A DNA stretch of 64,000 bases. It comes from Nocardiopsis ansamitocini (lineage in GTDB: Bacteria > Actinomycetota > Actinomycetes > Streptosporangiales > Streptosporangiaceae). A program made the position numbers and the translations under genes. The stretch is from positions 1-64,000 of the forward strand of contig NZ_BSQG01000001.1 of NCBI RefSeq assembly GCF_030268225.1, given 5' to 3'. A model generated the notes under the pieces. It was not told the origin of the DNA. It saw nothing but the letters and a program-made list of their open reading frames with translations, and did no database searches. Positions within the stretch are counted from its first letter, which is position 1. Each line of letters begins with the position of its first letter. This document shows positions 34,893-44,548 of the stretch, in pieces.

Positions 34893-36188
34893 TCACTCCC
34901 GCTGTCCCGGGGGCGGTTCGGGGGAGGGCACCGGGGAAAGGACCACCTCGGTGACGGCGCGGCCGTCGGTGCCGGTGACGGCCGCCGTCCAGGCCCCCAG
35001 GTCCACGCGGTCGCCGGGCTCGGTGGGGATGCGGTGGAGGAGGGCGATGACCAGCCCGGCGATGGTGACGTAGTCGCCCTCGGGACGGTTGCCGAGACGG
35101 ATACCCAGGTCGGGAAGGTCGTGGAGCGGGAACGTGCCGGGGATCCGCACGGAGCCGCCGTCCAGGTGGGCGACGGGCTGTCCCTCTGCGTCGGTCTCGT
35201 CGTAGATGTCGCCGACGATCTCCTCCAGCAGGTCCTCCAGGCTGACGATGCCGTCGACCGAACCGAGCTCGCCGACGACGAACGCCAGTTGCTGGCGTTG
35301 GGCCGTCAGGTGGTGCAGCGCCTTCGACACCGGAAGCGAGTCGGGGAGCAGCAACGGGGGGCGGGCGAGGTCGCCCGCACTGCCCTGTCCGCGCAGCAGG
35401 TCCGACCAGTGCACGACCCCGATGAGGGTGTCGAGGCCCTCCCCCTCGACCACCGGCGCGCGGGAGTGCCCGCGTTGGGCGAGCAGGCGCACCGCGTCCG
35501 GGGCCGACAGCGCTGTGGGCAGGACGTCGACGCTGCGGCGCGGCACGAGGATCTGGCGCAGTCGCCGATCGGTGATCGCGAATGCGCCGGTCAGGATGGT
35601 GCGCTGTTCCGTCGTCATATCGTGCCGGGTGACGATCATGTCGCGCAGTTCTTCGGTCGACACCTCGTCCCGTCCCGCTTCGGGGTCGGCGCCGCCAAGG
35701 CGTACCACCAGGTTGGTGGAGGCGCTGAGCAGCCATACCGCTGGACGGGAGAGCGCGGCGAGCAGGGTGAGCGGCCTGGCGACCAGTAGTGCCCAGGCTT
35801 CGGCCCGCTGCATGGCGATGCGTTTGGGGGCAAGCTCGCCGAGGACCAGGGTGACGAAGGTGAGCACTACGGTGACCAGCACGATCGATACCGGGCCGGC
35901 CGCGTTGCCGAGGAATCCCAAGGGCTGCACGAGCGGCTGGGCGAGGGAGACGGCGGCGGTGGCCGAGGCGAGGAACCCGGCCAGGGTGATGCCGATCTGG
36001 GTGGTGGCCAGGAAGCGGTTGGGGTCGCGGGCCAGGCCGGCGACCAGCCTCCCGCCGGTTCCCCGCTGTTCCAATCGTTTGAGTTGCCCCTCGCGCAGTG
36101 TGATCAGCGCGATCTCGCTGCCGGCGAAGATCGCGTTCAGCACGAGCAGGACGAGGACGAGGACGAGCTCGGTCGCGTAGTTGTCCAT
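34893..36188 (-). CDS. CNNM/CorC-family membrane protein (hemolysin-C like)
   Basis: This 431-residue protein has a DUF21 membrane domain (LVLNAIFAGSEIALITLREG, VTVVLTFVTLVLGELAPKRI), two CBS motifs (ITDRRLRQILVPR, VEGEGLDTLIGVVHWSDLL; VVGELGSVDGIVSLEDLLEE) and a C-terminal CorC_HlyC domain (GDYVTIAGLVIALLHRIP). Family members act in Mg2+/Co2+ transport or its regulation. ATG 36188 starts the first TM segment. Divergent from the flavoprotein gene at 36387; no sulfur link is visible. Confidence 0.87.
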   Translation of the reverse strand: MDNYATELVLVLVLLVLNAIFAGSEIALITLREGQLKRLEQRGTGGRLVAGLARDPNRFLATTQIGITLAGFLASATAAVSLAQPLVQPLGFLGNAAGPVSIVLVTVVLTFVTLVLGELAPKRIAMQRAEAWALLVARPLTLLAALSRPAVWLLSASTNLVVRLGGADPEAGRDEVSTEELRDMIVTRHDMTTEQRTILTGAFAITDRRLRQILVPRRSVDVLPTALSAPDAVRLLAQRGHSRAPVVEGEGLDTLIGVVHWSDLLRGQGSAGDLARPPLLLPDSLPVSKALHHLTAQRQQLAFVVGELGSVDGIVSLEDLLEEIVGDIYDETDAEGQPVAHLDGGSVRIPGTFPLHDLPDLGIRLGNRPEGDYVTIAGLVIALLHRIPTEPGDRVDLGAWTAAVTGTDGRAVTEVVLSPVPSPEPPPGQRE

Positions 36189-36386
36189 GGGGCCCTTCAG
36201 GCACGTGAGTCCGGACGGGTACTCGAAGACGCGTGACGCACGGACTCACGCATGCCCTCAACGGCTCCGGTGTATTCGGCCCGGCCTCGGCGGTCGGTCG
36301 CGGTGGTCAGTCGCGGTGGTGAAGAAGAGGCCGACTCCCTTTATTCAGGTATTTACTACCGGTTTAGTTTGGATTAACGTCGGTGC

Positions 36387-38315
36387 GTGACCCGCCCATT
36401 CCAGTCCCCCGACCAGCGCCGTGCCCCGAGTCTGGCGATCATCGGCGCAGGCCCGCGCGCAACCTCTCTGCTGGAACGCATCACCGCCAACCGCTCGGAG
36501 CTGACACCGGGACTCTCCTTCGACGTGCACGTGATCGATCCGCACCCTCCGGGGGGCGGACGGATCTGGCGCCGCGAACAGTCGCGGTGGCTGTGGATGA
36601 ACACCACGGCCGACGACTGCACGATGTTCACCGACGAATCCGTGACCTGCACGGGCCCCATCGTGGCCGGCCCGACTCTCACCGAGTGGGCGGGCCAGGT
36701 GGTGACGGGACGGCTCCCGCTCCCCGCCGGCTTCGAACCCGACTACGACGACCTCTCCGAGGCCGCCCGGGTCACCGGGGGCTGGTTCGCCACGCGCCGG
36801 CTGCAGAGCCACTACCTGTCCTGGGTCTTTTGGCACGTGGCCGGTCGCGCCGCCCCCGCGGTGCGGGTGCACACCGTGGCGGCGCGGGCCGTGGACGTCA
36901 TCGACCTGTCCGACGGACGCCAGCGGGTGGTGCTGGACGGCGACCGGCCGGCCCTTGACGTCGACGCCGTGGTCCTGGCCCAGGGCGGACCGGACACCGC
37001 GCCCACCCCCGAGGAGGAGCGGCTGGCCCGCTACTCCGACGCCCACGGGTTGACCTACCTGCCCACCTCCCCCACCGCCGACGTCTCCCTGGACGCCGTC
37101 CCGGCACGGGAACCGGTGATCGTGCGCGGACTGGGTCTCGCCTTCATCGACACGATGGTGCTGCTCACCTCCGGACGAGGCGGTGCCTTCCGCCGCGACG
37201 CCGCCGGCGAGCTGCACTACACGCCCTCGGGCGCCGAACCCGTGATCCACGCAGGTTCGCGCCGGGGCGTGCCCTACCACTCGAAGATCCACTACGACCT
37301 GCCCGGCTCCCGCCCCTCCCTCCCCCGGCACTTCAGTGCCGAAGCGGTGGCGGCGCTCGGCGAAAGCCCCCTGGACTTCGACGAGGACCTGCTGCCCCTC
37401 ATCGTGCGCGAACTCACCGACGCCGCCTACCGTGAACTGGCCGGCTCGCATCCCGAGCGCCTGTCCGTGGACGCCGACGAGTTCCTGGCCCGCCTGGACG
37501 CCCTGGACTGGAGCGATCCGGCGCTCAAGGACCTGGTGGCACAGGCCGTCCCCGAGGAGGCCGACCGGTTCGACGTCCAGGAGTTGGACCGTCCTCTGGC
37601 CGGGCTCCGCTTCGCCCGCCCCGCGGACCTGCAGACGTGGATGGTCGACTATCTGCGTGCCGACCTGCACAGGCGTCGCGACGACCGTCACAGTTCCGAT
37701 CTGGCGGTGTTCCACGCCTTGCTGTCGGTGTTCGGCGTGCTGAGCGAGCTGGCTCCCGACCGGCTCTCCCCTTCGTCCCAGGAGCGCGGGTTCCCCGCCT
37801 TCATGGGCTTCTTCAGCTATGTGGCGAGTGGGCCGCCGGGACCGCGCCTGGAGGAGCTGCTGGCGCTGGCCCGCGCCGGTGTGGTGCGGTTCATCGGAGC
37901 CGGCACCGAGGTCGGCGCCGTGGACGGCGTGTTCCGGGCGTCGTCCACCAGTACCGGTTCCGTCGTGGAGGCCCGCGCGCTGATCGAGGCGCGCCTGCCC
38001 GCCACGACGCTGACCCGCTCGACCGACCCGCTGTTGCGTGCTCTCCTGGACCGGGGGGCGATCCGGGAGCTGGAGCGGACCGATCCCGGGACCGGCACCG
38101 CACATCGCACCGGGCTCATCGACGCCGCCCCCGGCGACCAGCGGCTCCTACGGGGCGACGGCAGCCCGCACCCGGCCCGGTTCGGTGCGGGCGCACTGGT
38201 CGCGGGGGTGGTGGGCGCGGGCGGTTTCTCCCGTCCCCGCACCAACGCGGGGTTCTTCAGGCAGAACGACACCGTGGCCCGCGCGGTGCTGCGCGCACTG
38301 GCCCTCACCCGCTGA
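36387..38315 (+). CDS. FAD/NAD(P)-binding protein (PF13454-like)
   Basis: This 642-residue protein has an N-terminal nucleotide fold SLAIIGAGPRATSLLERITA, HVIDPHPPGGGRIWR, WLWMNTTADDCTMFTDE and VVLAQGG, characteristic of the large FAD-NAD(P)-binding family seen in actinomycetes. The C-terminal half (FGVLSELAPDRLSP, NAGFFRQNDTVARAVLRAL) is family-typical. The start is GTG 36387 in an AT-rich promoter. It converges on the sulfur operon and may act with it as an electron donor or oxidase, but that is only positional. Reaction unknown. Confidence 0.75.
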   Translation: MTRPFQSPDQRRAPSLAIIGAGPRATSLLERITANRSELTPGLSFDVHVIDPHPPGGGRIWRREQSRWLWMNTTADDCTMFTDESVTCTGPIVAGPTLTEWAGQVVTGRLPLPAGFEPDYDDLSEAARVTGGWFATRRLQSHYLSWVFWHVAGRAAPAVRVHTVAARAVDVIDLSDGRQRVVLDGDRPALDVDAVVLAQGGPDTAPTPEEERLARYSDAHGLTYLPTSPTADVSLDAVPAREPVIVRGLGLAFIDTMVLLTSGRGGAFRRDAAGELHYTPSGAEPVIHAGSRRGVPYHSKIHYDLPGSRPSLPRHFSAEAVAALGESPLDFDEDLLPLIVRELTDAAYRELAGSHPERLSVDADEFLARLDALDWSDPALKDLVAQAVPEEADRFDVQELDRPLAGLRFARPADLQTWMVDYLRADLHRRRDDRHSSDLAVFHALLSVFGVLSELAPDRLSPSSQERGFPAFMGFFSYVASGPPGPRLEELLALARAGVVRFIGAGTEVGAVDGVFRASSTSTGSVVEARALIEARLPATTLTRSTDPLLRALLDRGAIRELERTDPGTGTAHRTGLIDAAPGDQRLLRGDGSPHPARFGAGALVAGVVGAGGFSRPRTNAGFFRQNDTVARAVLRALALTR

Positions 38316-38364
38316 CCGGCGGGCTGTCCGCCCTCCCGAGGGACGCCGGCGGGAAAGGCCCCGC

Positions 38365-39705
38365 TCAGCGGGGGGCGGGCAGCCCCAGGTTCTCGCGCAG
38401 GGTGGCACCGGTGTACTCGGTGCGCAGCACCCCTCGTTCGCGCAGGAGCGGGACCACCAGGTCGACGAAGTCGTCCAGACCTCCCGGGGTGAGGTGCGGA
38501 ACGAGCACGAAACCGTCACAGGCCTTGGTCTGCACGTGTTCGTCGAGCTGGGCGGCGACCCCGTCGGGCGTTCCGACGAAGGTCTGGCGCGCCGTGGTCT
38601 CCACCACGAGGTCGCGGATGCTCAGCTTCTTGGCCTCGGCGAGTTCGCGCCACGCGCGGACCTGGGCGAGCGGGTCCTTCACCCGCCCTGCCCGGCCCTG
38701 GCTGATCGCGGTGTTGCCCGGATCGGGCTCGACGTCGGGGAGCGGGCCGTCGGGGTCGTACGCCGAGAGGTCGCGGCCCCACACCTGCTCCAGGGAGCGG
38801 ATCGCAGTCTGGCCGCTGACCTGCTGGTAACGGATGTGGCGCGCCCTCTCCTCGGCTTCGGCCGCGGTGCCGGCGACCACGAACGTGGCTGCCGGCATGA
38901 TGAGCAGGTCCTCCGGCGAGCGCCCGTAGCCGCCCAGCCGCCCCTTGACGTCGGCGTAGAAGTCGCGGCCCTGTTCGAGCCCTCCGTGCCGGGAGAAGAT
39001 GACGTCGGCGTTGGCCGCGGCGAAGTCCCGCCCCTGGACCGAGTCGCCCGCCTGGATGACGACCGGATGGCCCTGGGGCGAGCGGGGGACGGTCGATTCC
39101 CCTTCGACGGCGAAGAAGCGGTCCGTCTGTGCGAAACGGCGCACTCCGCCCTCGTTGACGAACGTCGGCCGATCGCGCCCCCCGGCCAGCGCGTCGGCGC
39201 TCCAGGAATCCCACCACCCTCGGGCGGCACGTACGAAAGCGGCTGCGCGCTCGTAGCGGTCGGCGTGGTCGAGGTAGCCCCCGCGACGGAAGTTCTCACC
39301 GGTGAAGGCGTCGGAGGTGGTGACGACGTTCCAGGCCGCCCGTCCGTCGCTGAGATGGTCCAGGCTGGCAAGCTGCCGGGCCAGTTCGTAGGGCTCGTTG
39401 TAGGTGGCGCTGAGCGTGCCGGCCAGGCCCAGGTGGCGGGTGACCGCAGCCAGTCCGGCGAGGACGGCGAGGGTGTCGGGGCGCCCTACGACGTCGAGGT
39501 CGTGGATGCGTCCCTGGTGTTCGCGCAGGCGCAGCCCCTCGGCGAGGAAGAAGAAGTCGAACCCTCCGCGTTCGGCGGTACGGGCCAGGTGGACGAAGGA
39601 GGAGAAGTCGATCTGGCTCCGGGAGGCCGGGTCGCTCCACACGGTGGTGTTGTTGACGCCGGGGAAGTGGGCGGCCAACCGGATCTGCTTACGGGGCGTG
39701 GTCAT
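38365..39705 (-). CDS. NtaA/DmoA-family FMN-dependent monooxygenase (CmoJ/SnaA/DszA-like)
   Basis: This 446-residue protein has NtaA-family signatures: RLAAHFPGVNNTTVWSDPAS, GGFDFFFLAEGLRLREH, SATYNEPYELARQLASLDHL, SDGRAAWNVVTTSDAFTGEN, HPVVIQAGDSVQGRDFAA and FVLVPHLTPGGLDDFV. Relatives oxidise DBT-sulfone (DszA), nitrilotriacetate or N-acetyl-S-alkylcysteines (Bacillus CmoJ). In an operon with a GNAT and an amino-acid ABC importer, the S-alkylcysteine salvage role is favoured. Needs FMNH2 from a separate reductase such as those at 59132 and 59697. Its start overlaps the small ORF upstream as ATGA. Confidence 0.85.
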   Translation of the reverse strand: MTTPRKQIRLAAHFPGVNNTTVWSDPASRSQIDFSSFVHLARTAERGGFDFFFLAEGLRLREHQGRIHDLDVVGRPDTLAVLAGLAAVTRHLGLAGTLSATYNEPYELARQLASLDHLSDGRAAWNVVTTSDAFTGENFRRGGYLDHADRYERAAAFVRAARGWWDSWSADALAGGRDRPTFVNEGGVRRFAQTDRFFAVEGESTVPRSPQGHPVVIQAGDSVQGRDFAAANADVIFSRHGGLEQGRDFYADVKGRLGGYGRSPEDLLIMPAATFVVAGTAAEAEERARHIRYQQVSGQTAIRSLEQVWGRDLSAYDPDGPLPDVEPDPGNTAISQGRAGRVKDPLAQVRAWRELAEAKKLSIRDLVVETTARQTFVGTPDGVAAQLDEHVQTKACDGFVLVPHLTPGGLDDFVDLVVPLLRERGVLRTEYTGATLRENLGLPAPR

Positions 39706-39878
39706 GGGTGGCGCTGCTCTCCGGGTCCGGGACGGTCGGGTTCGGGGCCTGTGCCCCGGGACGGGGGTGCGGCCCGCGGCAGCGGGCTGACCCCCAGCTC
39801 CAGACCGAGCTCCATGAGGTAGGTGTCGTGCTCGGTGGTGCCGTTTCGTTCCTCCGGCCGCTGCCCGGGGGTGGTCAT
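39702..39878 (-). CDS. small translationally coupled protein (58 aa)
   Basis: This short frame fills the gap between the two LLM genes exactly. Its ATG (39878) overlaps the upstream stop as ATGA and its TGA (39702-39704) overlaps the downstream ATG in the same way. The peptide begins MTTPGQRPEERNGTTEHDTY and continues with LMELGLELGVSPLP, then is Pro/Gly/Arg-rich. It is too small for most gene callers. Double coupling in a tight operon argues that it is translated. Function unknown; it could be an accessory of the monooxygenases. Confidence 0.6.
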   Translation of the reverse strand: MTTPGQRPEERNGTTEHDTYLMELGLELGVSPLPRAAPPSRGTGPEPDRPGPGEQRHP

Positions 39879-41014
39879 GCGCGGGCGTAGCGATTGCCGG
39901 CGCGGGGCAGGCCGAAGCGGCCGCGCAGAGTGGCTGTCGGGGAGCCGGGGCGCAGCGCCCCGGCCTGTCGCAGCAACGGGACGACCCCGTCGACGAAGGC
40001 CGAGAGGTCGTCGGGCAGTACGGCCGGGTAGAGGGTGAAACCGTCGACCGCGCCTGTCCAGTCCAGGATGCGGGCGGCAAGGTCGTGGGGCGTTCCGGTG
40101 AACCGCAGGCCGGCTTCACGGACGGGTGGGGCCGCCAAGGAGTCCAGGCGGTCCCGGCGGTTGAACGCGGTGGCCGTGTCCTCGGCCAGCAGGACCCGGA
40201 GGTCGGCCAGGACCGACACGTGCGCGGGATCGCGTCCGGCACGCTCGGCGGCGGCCCTGATCCGGGCGCGCAGCGCGGTGGCGGCGCCGTGTTCGGTGGG
40301 CGCGACGAGCACGACGTCGGCGACCGCGGCCGCCGCGCTCTCGGCCTCCTCCGAATCGGCGCGTACCACGACGAGAGGGTGGCCCTGCGGCGGGCGGGGT
40401 GTGATGGAGGGGCCGCGCACCGACCAGCCGGGGCCGGAGAAGTCCACGTAGTGGAGCCGGTCGGTGTCGACGAAGCGGCCGGTCGCGGTATCGCGGATCT
40501 CGGCGTCGTCCTCCCAGCTGTCCCAGAGCCGGCCCACGACGTCGGCGACCGCGGCGGCCTCCGTCCACAATCGCGGGCGTTCCGCGACCGGGCGCCGGCC
40601 GAAGTGGCGGGATTCGGCTTCGGTGGTCGACACCTGTACGCGCCAGCCGGCCCGGCCCAGGCTCACGTGGTCGAGGGTGGCCACCGCCTTGGAGACGTGG
40701 AAGGGCTCGGTATGGGTGGTGGTGACCGTGGGCACCAGGCCGACGGTGGTGGTCTCGGGGGCGATCCGGGTGAGGGTGAGCAGGGCGTCCAGGCGTCCGC
40801 GTACCGTCTGTCCGGTGTCGTCCTGAAGGGCGAGCGAGTCGTCGAGGGTCACGAAGTCGAGTGCGCCTCGCTCGGCTTCGCGCGCCAGTTCGGCGTAGTG
40901 TCCGGCGGTGAACAGTTCGGCCGGTTCCGCACGGGCGACCCGCCACGCGGCCGGGTGGGCACCGGCACCGTCGATCGCCGCCCCGATCCGCAGGGGTTGG
41001 GGTGCGTCGGACAT
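39875..41014 (-). CDS. LLM-class flavin-dependent monooxygenase (YtmO/CmoO-side or NtaA-related)
   Basis: This 379-residue luciferase-like protein contains EAERGALDFVTLDDSLALQ, TVTTTHTEPFHVSKAVATLDH, GRAGWRVQVSTTEAESRHFG and ITPRPPQGHPLVVVRADS, ending with the GALRPGSPTATLRGRFGLPR type of tail also found in its neighbour. It is shorter than the NtaA enzyme downstream. In the Bacillus S-alkylcysteine operon two LLM enzymes likewise sit together. ATG 41014. The substrate is inferred only from context. Confidence 0.8.
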   Translation of the reverse strand: MSDAPQPLRIGAAIDGAGAHPAAWRVARAEPAELFTAGHYAELAREAERGALDFVTLDDSLALQDDTGQTVRGRLDALLTLTRIAPETTTVGLVPTVTTTHTEPFHVSKAVATLDHVSLGRAGWRVQVSTTEAESRHFGRRPVAERPRLWTEAAAVADVVGRLWDSWEDDAEIRDTATGRFVDTDRLHYVDFSGPGWSVRGPSITPRPPQGHPLVVVRADSEEAESAAAAVADVVLVAPTEHGAATALRARIRAAAERAGRDPAHVSVLADLRVLLAEDTATAFNRRDRLDSLAAPPVREAGLRFTGTPHDLAARILDWTGAVDGFTLYPAVLPDDLSAFVDGVVPLLRQAGALRPGSPTATLRGRFGLPRAGNRYARA

Positions 41015-41087
41015 GGTCGCTGCCTTTCTGGTCGTGGCCCGCCCCCGCCTGTCGACGGGGGCGGGCGCAGTGGCGCCGGCGGCCCGG

Positions 41088-42056
41088 CTACTCCCGGGGC
41101 AGCCCCGGCGGGTTGATCTCGGAGGCGGAGACCGCCTCGGCGTCGACCGCCCAGCGGTCGAGCACCTCCTGGTACTCACCGGTCTCGATCAGGCTGTTGA
41201 TGGCCGCGTTGAGGGACTCGATGAGGCCGTTGTCCTTGAGGGTCATCGCCGCGATCTCGGCCTTGATCTCGCCACCGCCGGAGATCGTGCCCACGAGCTC
41301 GGTCTCGCCGGAGACCTGCGCGTGGTACGAGACGCTGGGTGTGGGGCCCAGGTAGACGTCGATGCGGCCCGACTGCAAGGCCAGGTAGTAGTCGGTGGCG
41401 TTCTGGTAGTACTGCAGGTCCAGTGGTTCCAGGCCGGCCTCCTGGTTCTGTTCGTCCCAGCGCAGGAGGATCTCCTCCTGGTTGGTCCCCGAGTCCACCG
41501 CGACCGACAGGCCGGCGATGTCGGCGGGCTCGGTGACCTCGGTGAGGTCGCTGCCCACGGCGGTCTCGAAGGACACCGTGTCCACCCGGTAGGTGGCAAA
41601 GTCGTAGAGGTCCTTGCGCTCCTCGGTCACGGTGACGTTGGCGAAGGCCACGTCGTACTGGCCGCTCTCCACGGACAGGAAGAGGTTCTCCCAGGAGGTC
41701 GCCTGGGTGTCCATCTCCAGGTCGAGGACGTCGGACACGAGTTGGGCGATGTCGGTCTCCACGCCGATGAAGGTCTCGTCGTCGTCGGCGTAGAAGGTCA
41801 GCGGGGGCGCGCCTCCGCTGGAGTGGCCGACGGTCAGTGCGCCGGTCTCGCGGATCTCCTCGGGGACCAGCGCGGCGATCTCGGGAACGGCCTCGGCGCG
41901 GATGCGGTCCTGGTCGGGAGAGGTGTTGAACCCGCTGTCGCCTTTGGCTCCTGCGGGGGCGTCGGCGTCGGCGCCCCCTCCACAGGCCGAGAGCGCCAGG
42001 ACGGACGCCACGGCAAGGGCAGGCAGGGCTGTTCTGCGGTGCGGGACGAAGGACAT
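41088..42056 (-). CDS. amino-acid (cystine/S-alkylcysteine-type) ABC substrate-binding lipoprotein
   Basis: This 322-residue protein has a lipobox LALSAC and a family-3 binding fold: TGALTVGHSSGGAPPLTFYA, IGVETDIAQLVSDVL, VTEERKDLYDFATY, IAGLSVAVDSGTNQEE and VGTISGGGEIKAEIAAM. ATG 42056. It follows ATPase and permease genes of the polar-amino-acid class, so the ligand is an amino-acid-like molecule. The downstream flavin monooxygenases suggest a sulfur amino acid such as cystine or an S-alkylated cysteine. Confidence 0.87.
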   Translation of the reverse strand: MSFVPHRRTALPALAVASVLALSACGGGADADAPAGAKGDSGFNTSPDQDRIRAEAVPEIAALVPEEIRETGALTVGHSSGGAPPLTFYADDDETFIGVETDIAQLVSDVLDLEMDTQATSWENLFLSVESGQYDVAFANVTVTEERKDLYDFATYRVDTVSFETAVGSDLTEVTEPADIAGLSVAVDSGTNQEEILLRWDEQNQEAGLEPLDLQYYQNATDYYLALQSGRIDVYLGPTPSVSYHAQVSGETELVGTISGGGEIKAEIAAMTLKDNGLIESLNAAINSLIETGEYQEVLDRWAVDAEAVSASEINPPGLPRE

Positions 42057-42105
42057 CGGTCTCCTCAGAGGTAGGGGATGGGTTGGGGATCGGGGCCTGG
42101 CCCGG

Positions 42106-42869
<764 letters not shown>

Positions 42870-42873
<4 letters not shown>

Positions 42874-43844
42874 GGGGTACTCCCTCGGGTGGGCGCGATA
42901 CGGGCGCGCAGGGTCGACGCGGCACGCCGCAGCCGTTGCACCGGGGTGGGCGGCAGGGTGCGCAGTGCGCCCTTGGCGTAGTGGCGTTCGACGTAGAACT
43001 GCACGATCGACAGCAGCGTGGTCAGCACGATGTACCAGAGGGTGGCGACCATGAGCATGGGCACGACGTCGCCGGTGCGGTTGTAGATGACCTGGATGCG
43101 GTAGAACAGCTCGCCCAGGGCCATGATGTAGACCACCGAGGTGCCTTTGAAGAGGCTGATCACCTCGTTGCCGGCGGTGGGCATGATGGTGCGCATGGCC
43201 TGGGGCAAGATGATGCGGCGTACCTGGCGGACCCATGGGATGCCCAGTGCCGCTGCCGCTTCGCGCTGCCCCTGGTCGACGGAGAGCACGCCCGAGCGCA
43301 CGATCTCCGCCGAGTAGGCGGCCTGGTGCAGGGCCAGGCCGAGCACGGCGGCCGCCATCGGACTGATGAGGTCCATCGTGCCCACGGAGTAGAAGGACGG
43401 GCCGAAGGGGATTCCGAAGGAGATCTGGTTGTAAAGGATCGCCAGGTTGTACCAGAAGAGCAGCTGTACGATGAGGGGGATCGAGCGGAACGCCCAGATG
43501 TAGACCCAGGCGACCGCGACCAGCAGCGGGCTGCTGGACAGCCGCATCAGGGCCAGGATCACGCCCAGCGCGAAGCCGATCACCGTGCCGTACAGGGTGA
43601 GCTGGATCGTGAGCCACAGTGCGTTGAGGACGGATTCGGCGAACAGGTACTCGACGACGACGTGCCACTTCCACGCCGGGTTGGTGAGCAGCATGTTGAC
43701 GAACATCGCCGCGAGCACTGCGACGACGGCACTGGCGGCCCAGCGCAGCGGGTAGCGCGCCGGGCGTACGGGGCGACCCGCGAGGTCGTCGGTGTCGCGG
43801 GCGGGGTCGGCCTGCTCGGTGGCGGGGGTGGAGAGCGCGCTCAC
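42870..43844 (-). CDS. polar amino-acid ABC transporter permease (His/Glu/cystine type)
   Basis: This 324-residue permease has the HEAA-type motif WAFRSIPLIVQLLFWYNLA and the EAA loop LHQAAYSAEIVRSGVLSVDQ, GQREAAAALGIPWVRQVRRI, ILPQAMRTIMPTAGNEVISL. A single permease gene suggests a homodimer. GTG 43844 overlaps the GNAT stop as GTGA; the long upstream frame is a shadow of the GNAT gene. Confidence 0.9.
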
Positions 43845-44377
43845 TGCCGTCCCTCCCCCCGTCCGGCCGGGGGAAGGGCCTTGTCGAAGGGAAGCGGGCC
43901 GATCGTCTCGGGATCGGCCGCGAGATCGAACAGCGGCGTGTAGCCGGCCGCGAGGTAGAGGGCGCGTGCCTCGGGTTGGCGCGGACCGGTGATGAGGTAC
44001 AGGCGCGCGTATCCTCCACGGGCCGCCTCGGCCTCCAGCGCCGCGAGCACCCTGCTGGCGTAGCCCCGGCGGCGGCTGTCGGCGGCGGTCCACATCCGTT
44101 TGATCTCTGCGGTGCGGTGGTCGTAGCGGCGGTAGGCGCCGCCGGCCACGGGGACCCCGTCGCGCAACAACAACAGCAGCACGCCGTGGGGCGGGGCGAA
44201 GTCCGACGCGGGGAACCGGGTCATCTCGTCGCTGATGTCAGCGTAACGGGCGGTGTACTCCTCGGACAGTTCGGCCAGCAGGGGTGCGGCCTGGGGGTCG
44301 TCGATCCGGGTCGCGCGGATCACCAGGTCCTCGGTTGCCGGGGGCGCCGGCGGCTGGGGGCCCATCGGTTTGCTCAC
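43841..44377 (-). CDS. GNAT-family N-acetyltransferase (SnaA/SnaB-like role)
   Basis: This 178-residue protein has a GNAT core: VPVAGGAYRRYDHRTAEIKR, MWTAADSRRRGYASRVLAAL with the RRRGYAS acetyl-CoA loop, and ARLYLITGPRQPEARALYLA, AGYTPLF. GTG 44377. It is the first gene of the operon, before an amino-acid importer and two flavin monooxygenases. This order parallels Bacillus operons in which S-alkylcysteines are imported, N-acetylated and cleaved, so N-acetylation of a sulfur amino acid is the inferred role. Confidence 0.85.
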   Translation of the reverse strand: MSKPMGPQPPAPPATEDLVIRATRIDDPQAAPLLAELSEEYTARYADISDEMTRFPASDFAPPHGVLLLLLRDGVPVAGGAYRRYDHRTAEIKRMWTAADSRRRGYASRVLAALEAEAARGGYARLYLITGPRQPEARALYLAAGYTPLFDLAADPETIGPLPFDKALPPAGRGEGRQ

Positions 44378-44466
44378 TCTCTGACTGCGTGCGGGTGCGC
44401 GGATTCGGCGGCCGCGCCGAACGGAACGTGCGGCATGGAGGGATTCTTGGGCACCAAAAACCTATT

Positions 44467-44481
44467 TGTCAAGTAGGAAAA
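44467..44481 (-). promoter_or_regulatory. promoter with TTTTCCTACT motif (operon of the GNAT gene)
   Basis: On the minus strand TTTTCCTACTTGACA merges the shared TTCCTACT element with a consensus -35 box, about 90 bp upstream of the GNAT start, in the only AT-rich patch between the two operons. Confidence 0.6.
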
Positions 44482-44548
44482 GTATATTTACAGGTCAGGG
44501 GCCTGCCCCCACGGACCGCCGTCCCCGGGCCCGCCGGCGGCGCGGTCC

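Noticed and set aside
33960-35789. 609-codon plus-strand frame opposite the YeeE and CorC genes
   Set aside because: Antisense shadow spanning two well-supported minus-strand genes.
36345-38105. 586-codon minus-strand frame opposite the FAD/NAD(P)-binding protein
   Set aside because: Shadow frame; the plus-strand protein has a complete nucleotide-binding fold and family C-terminus.
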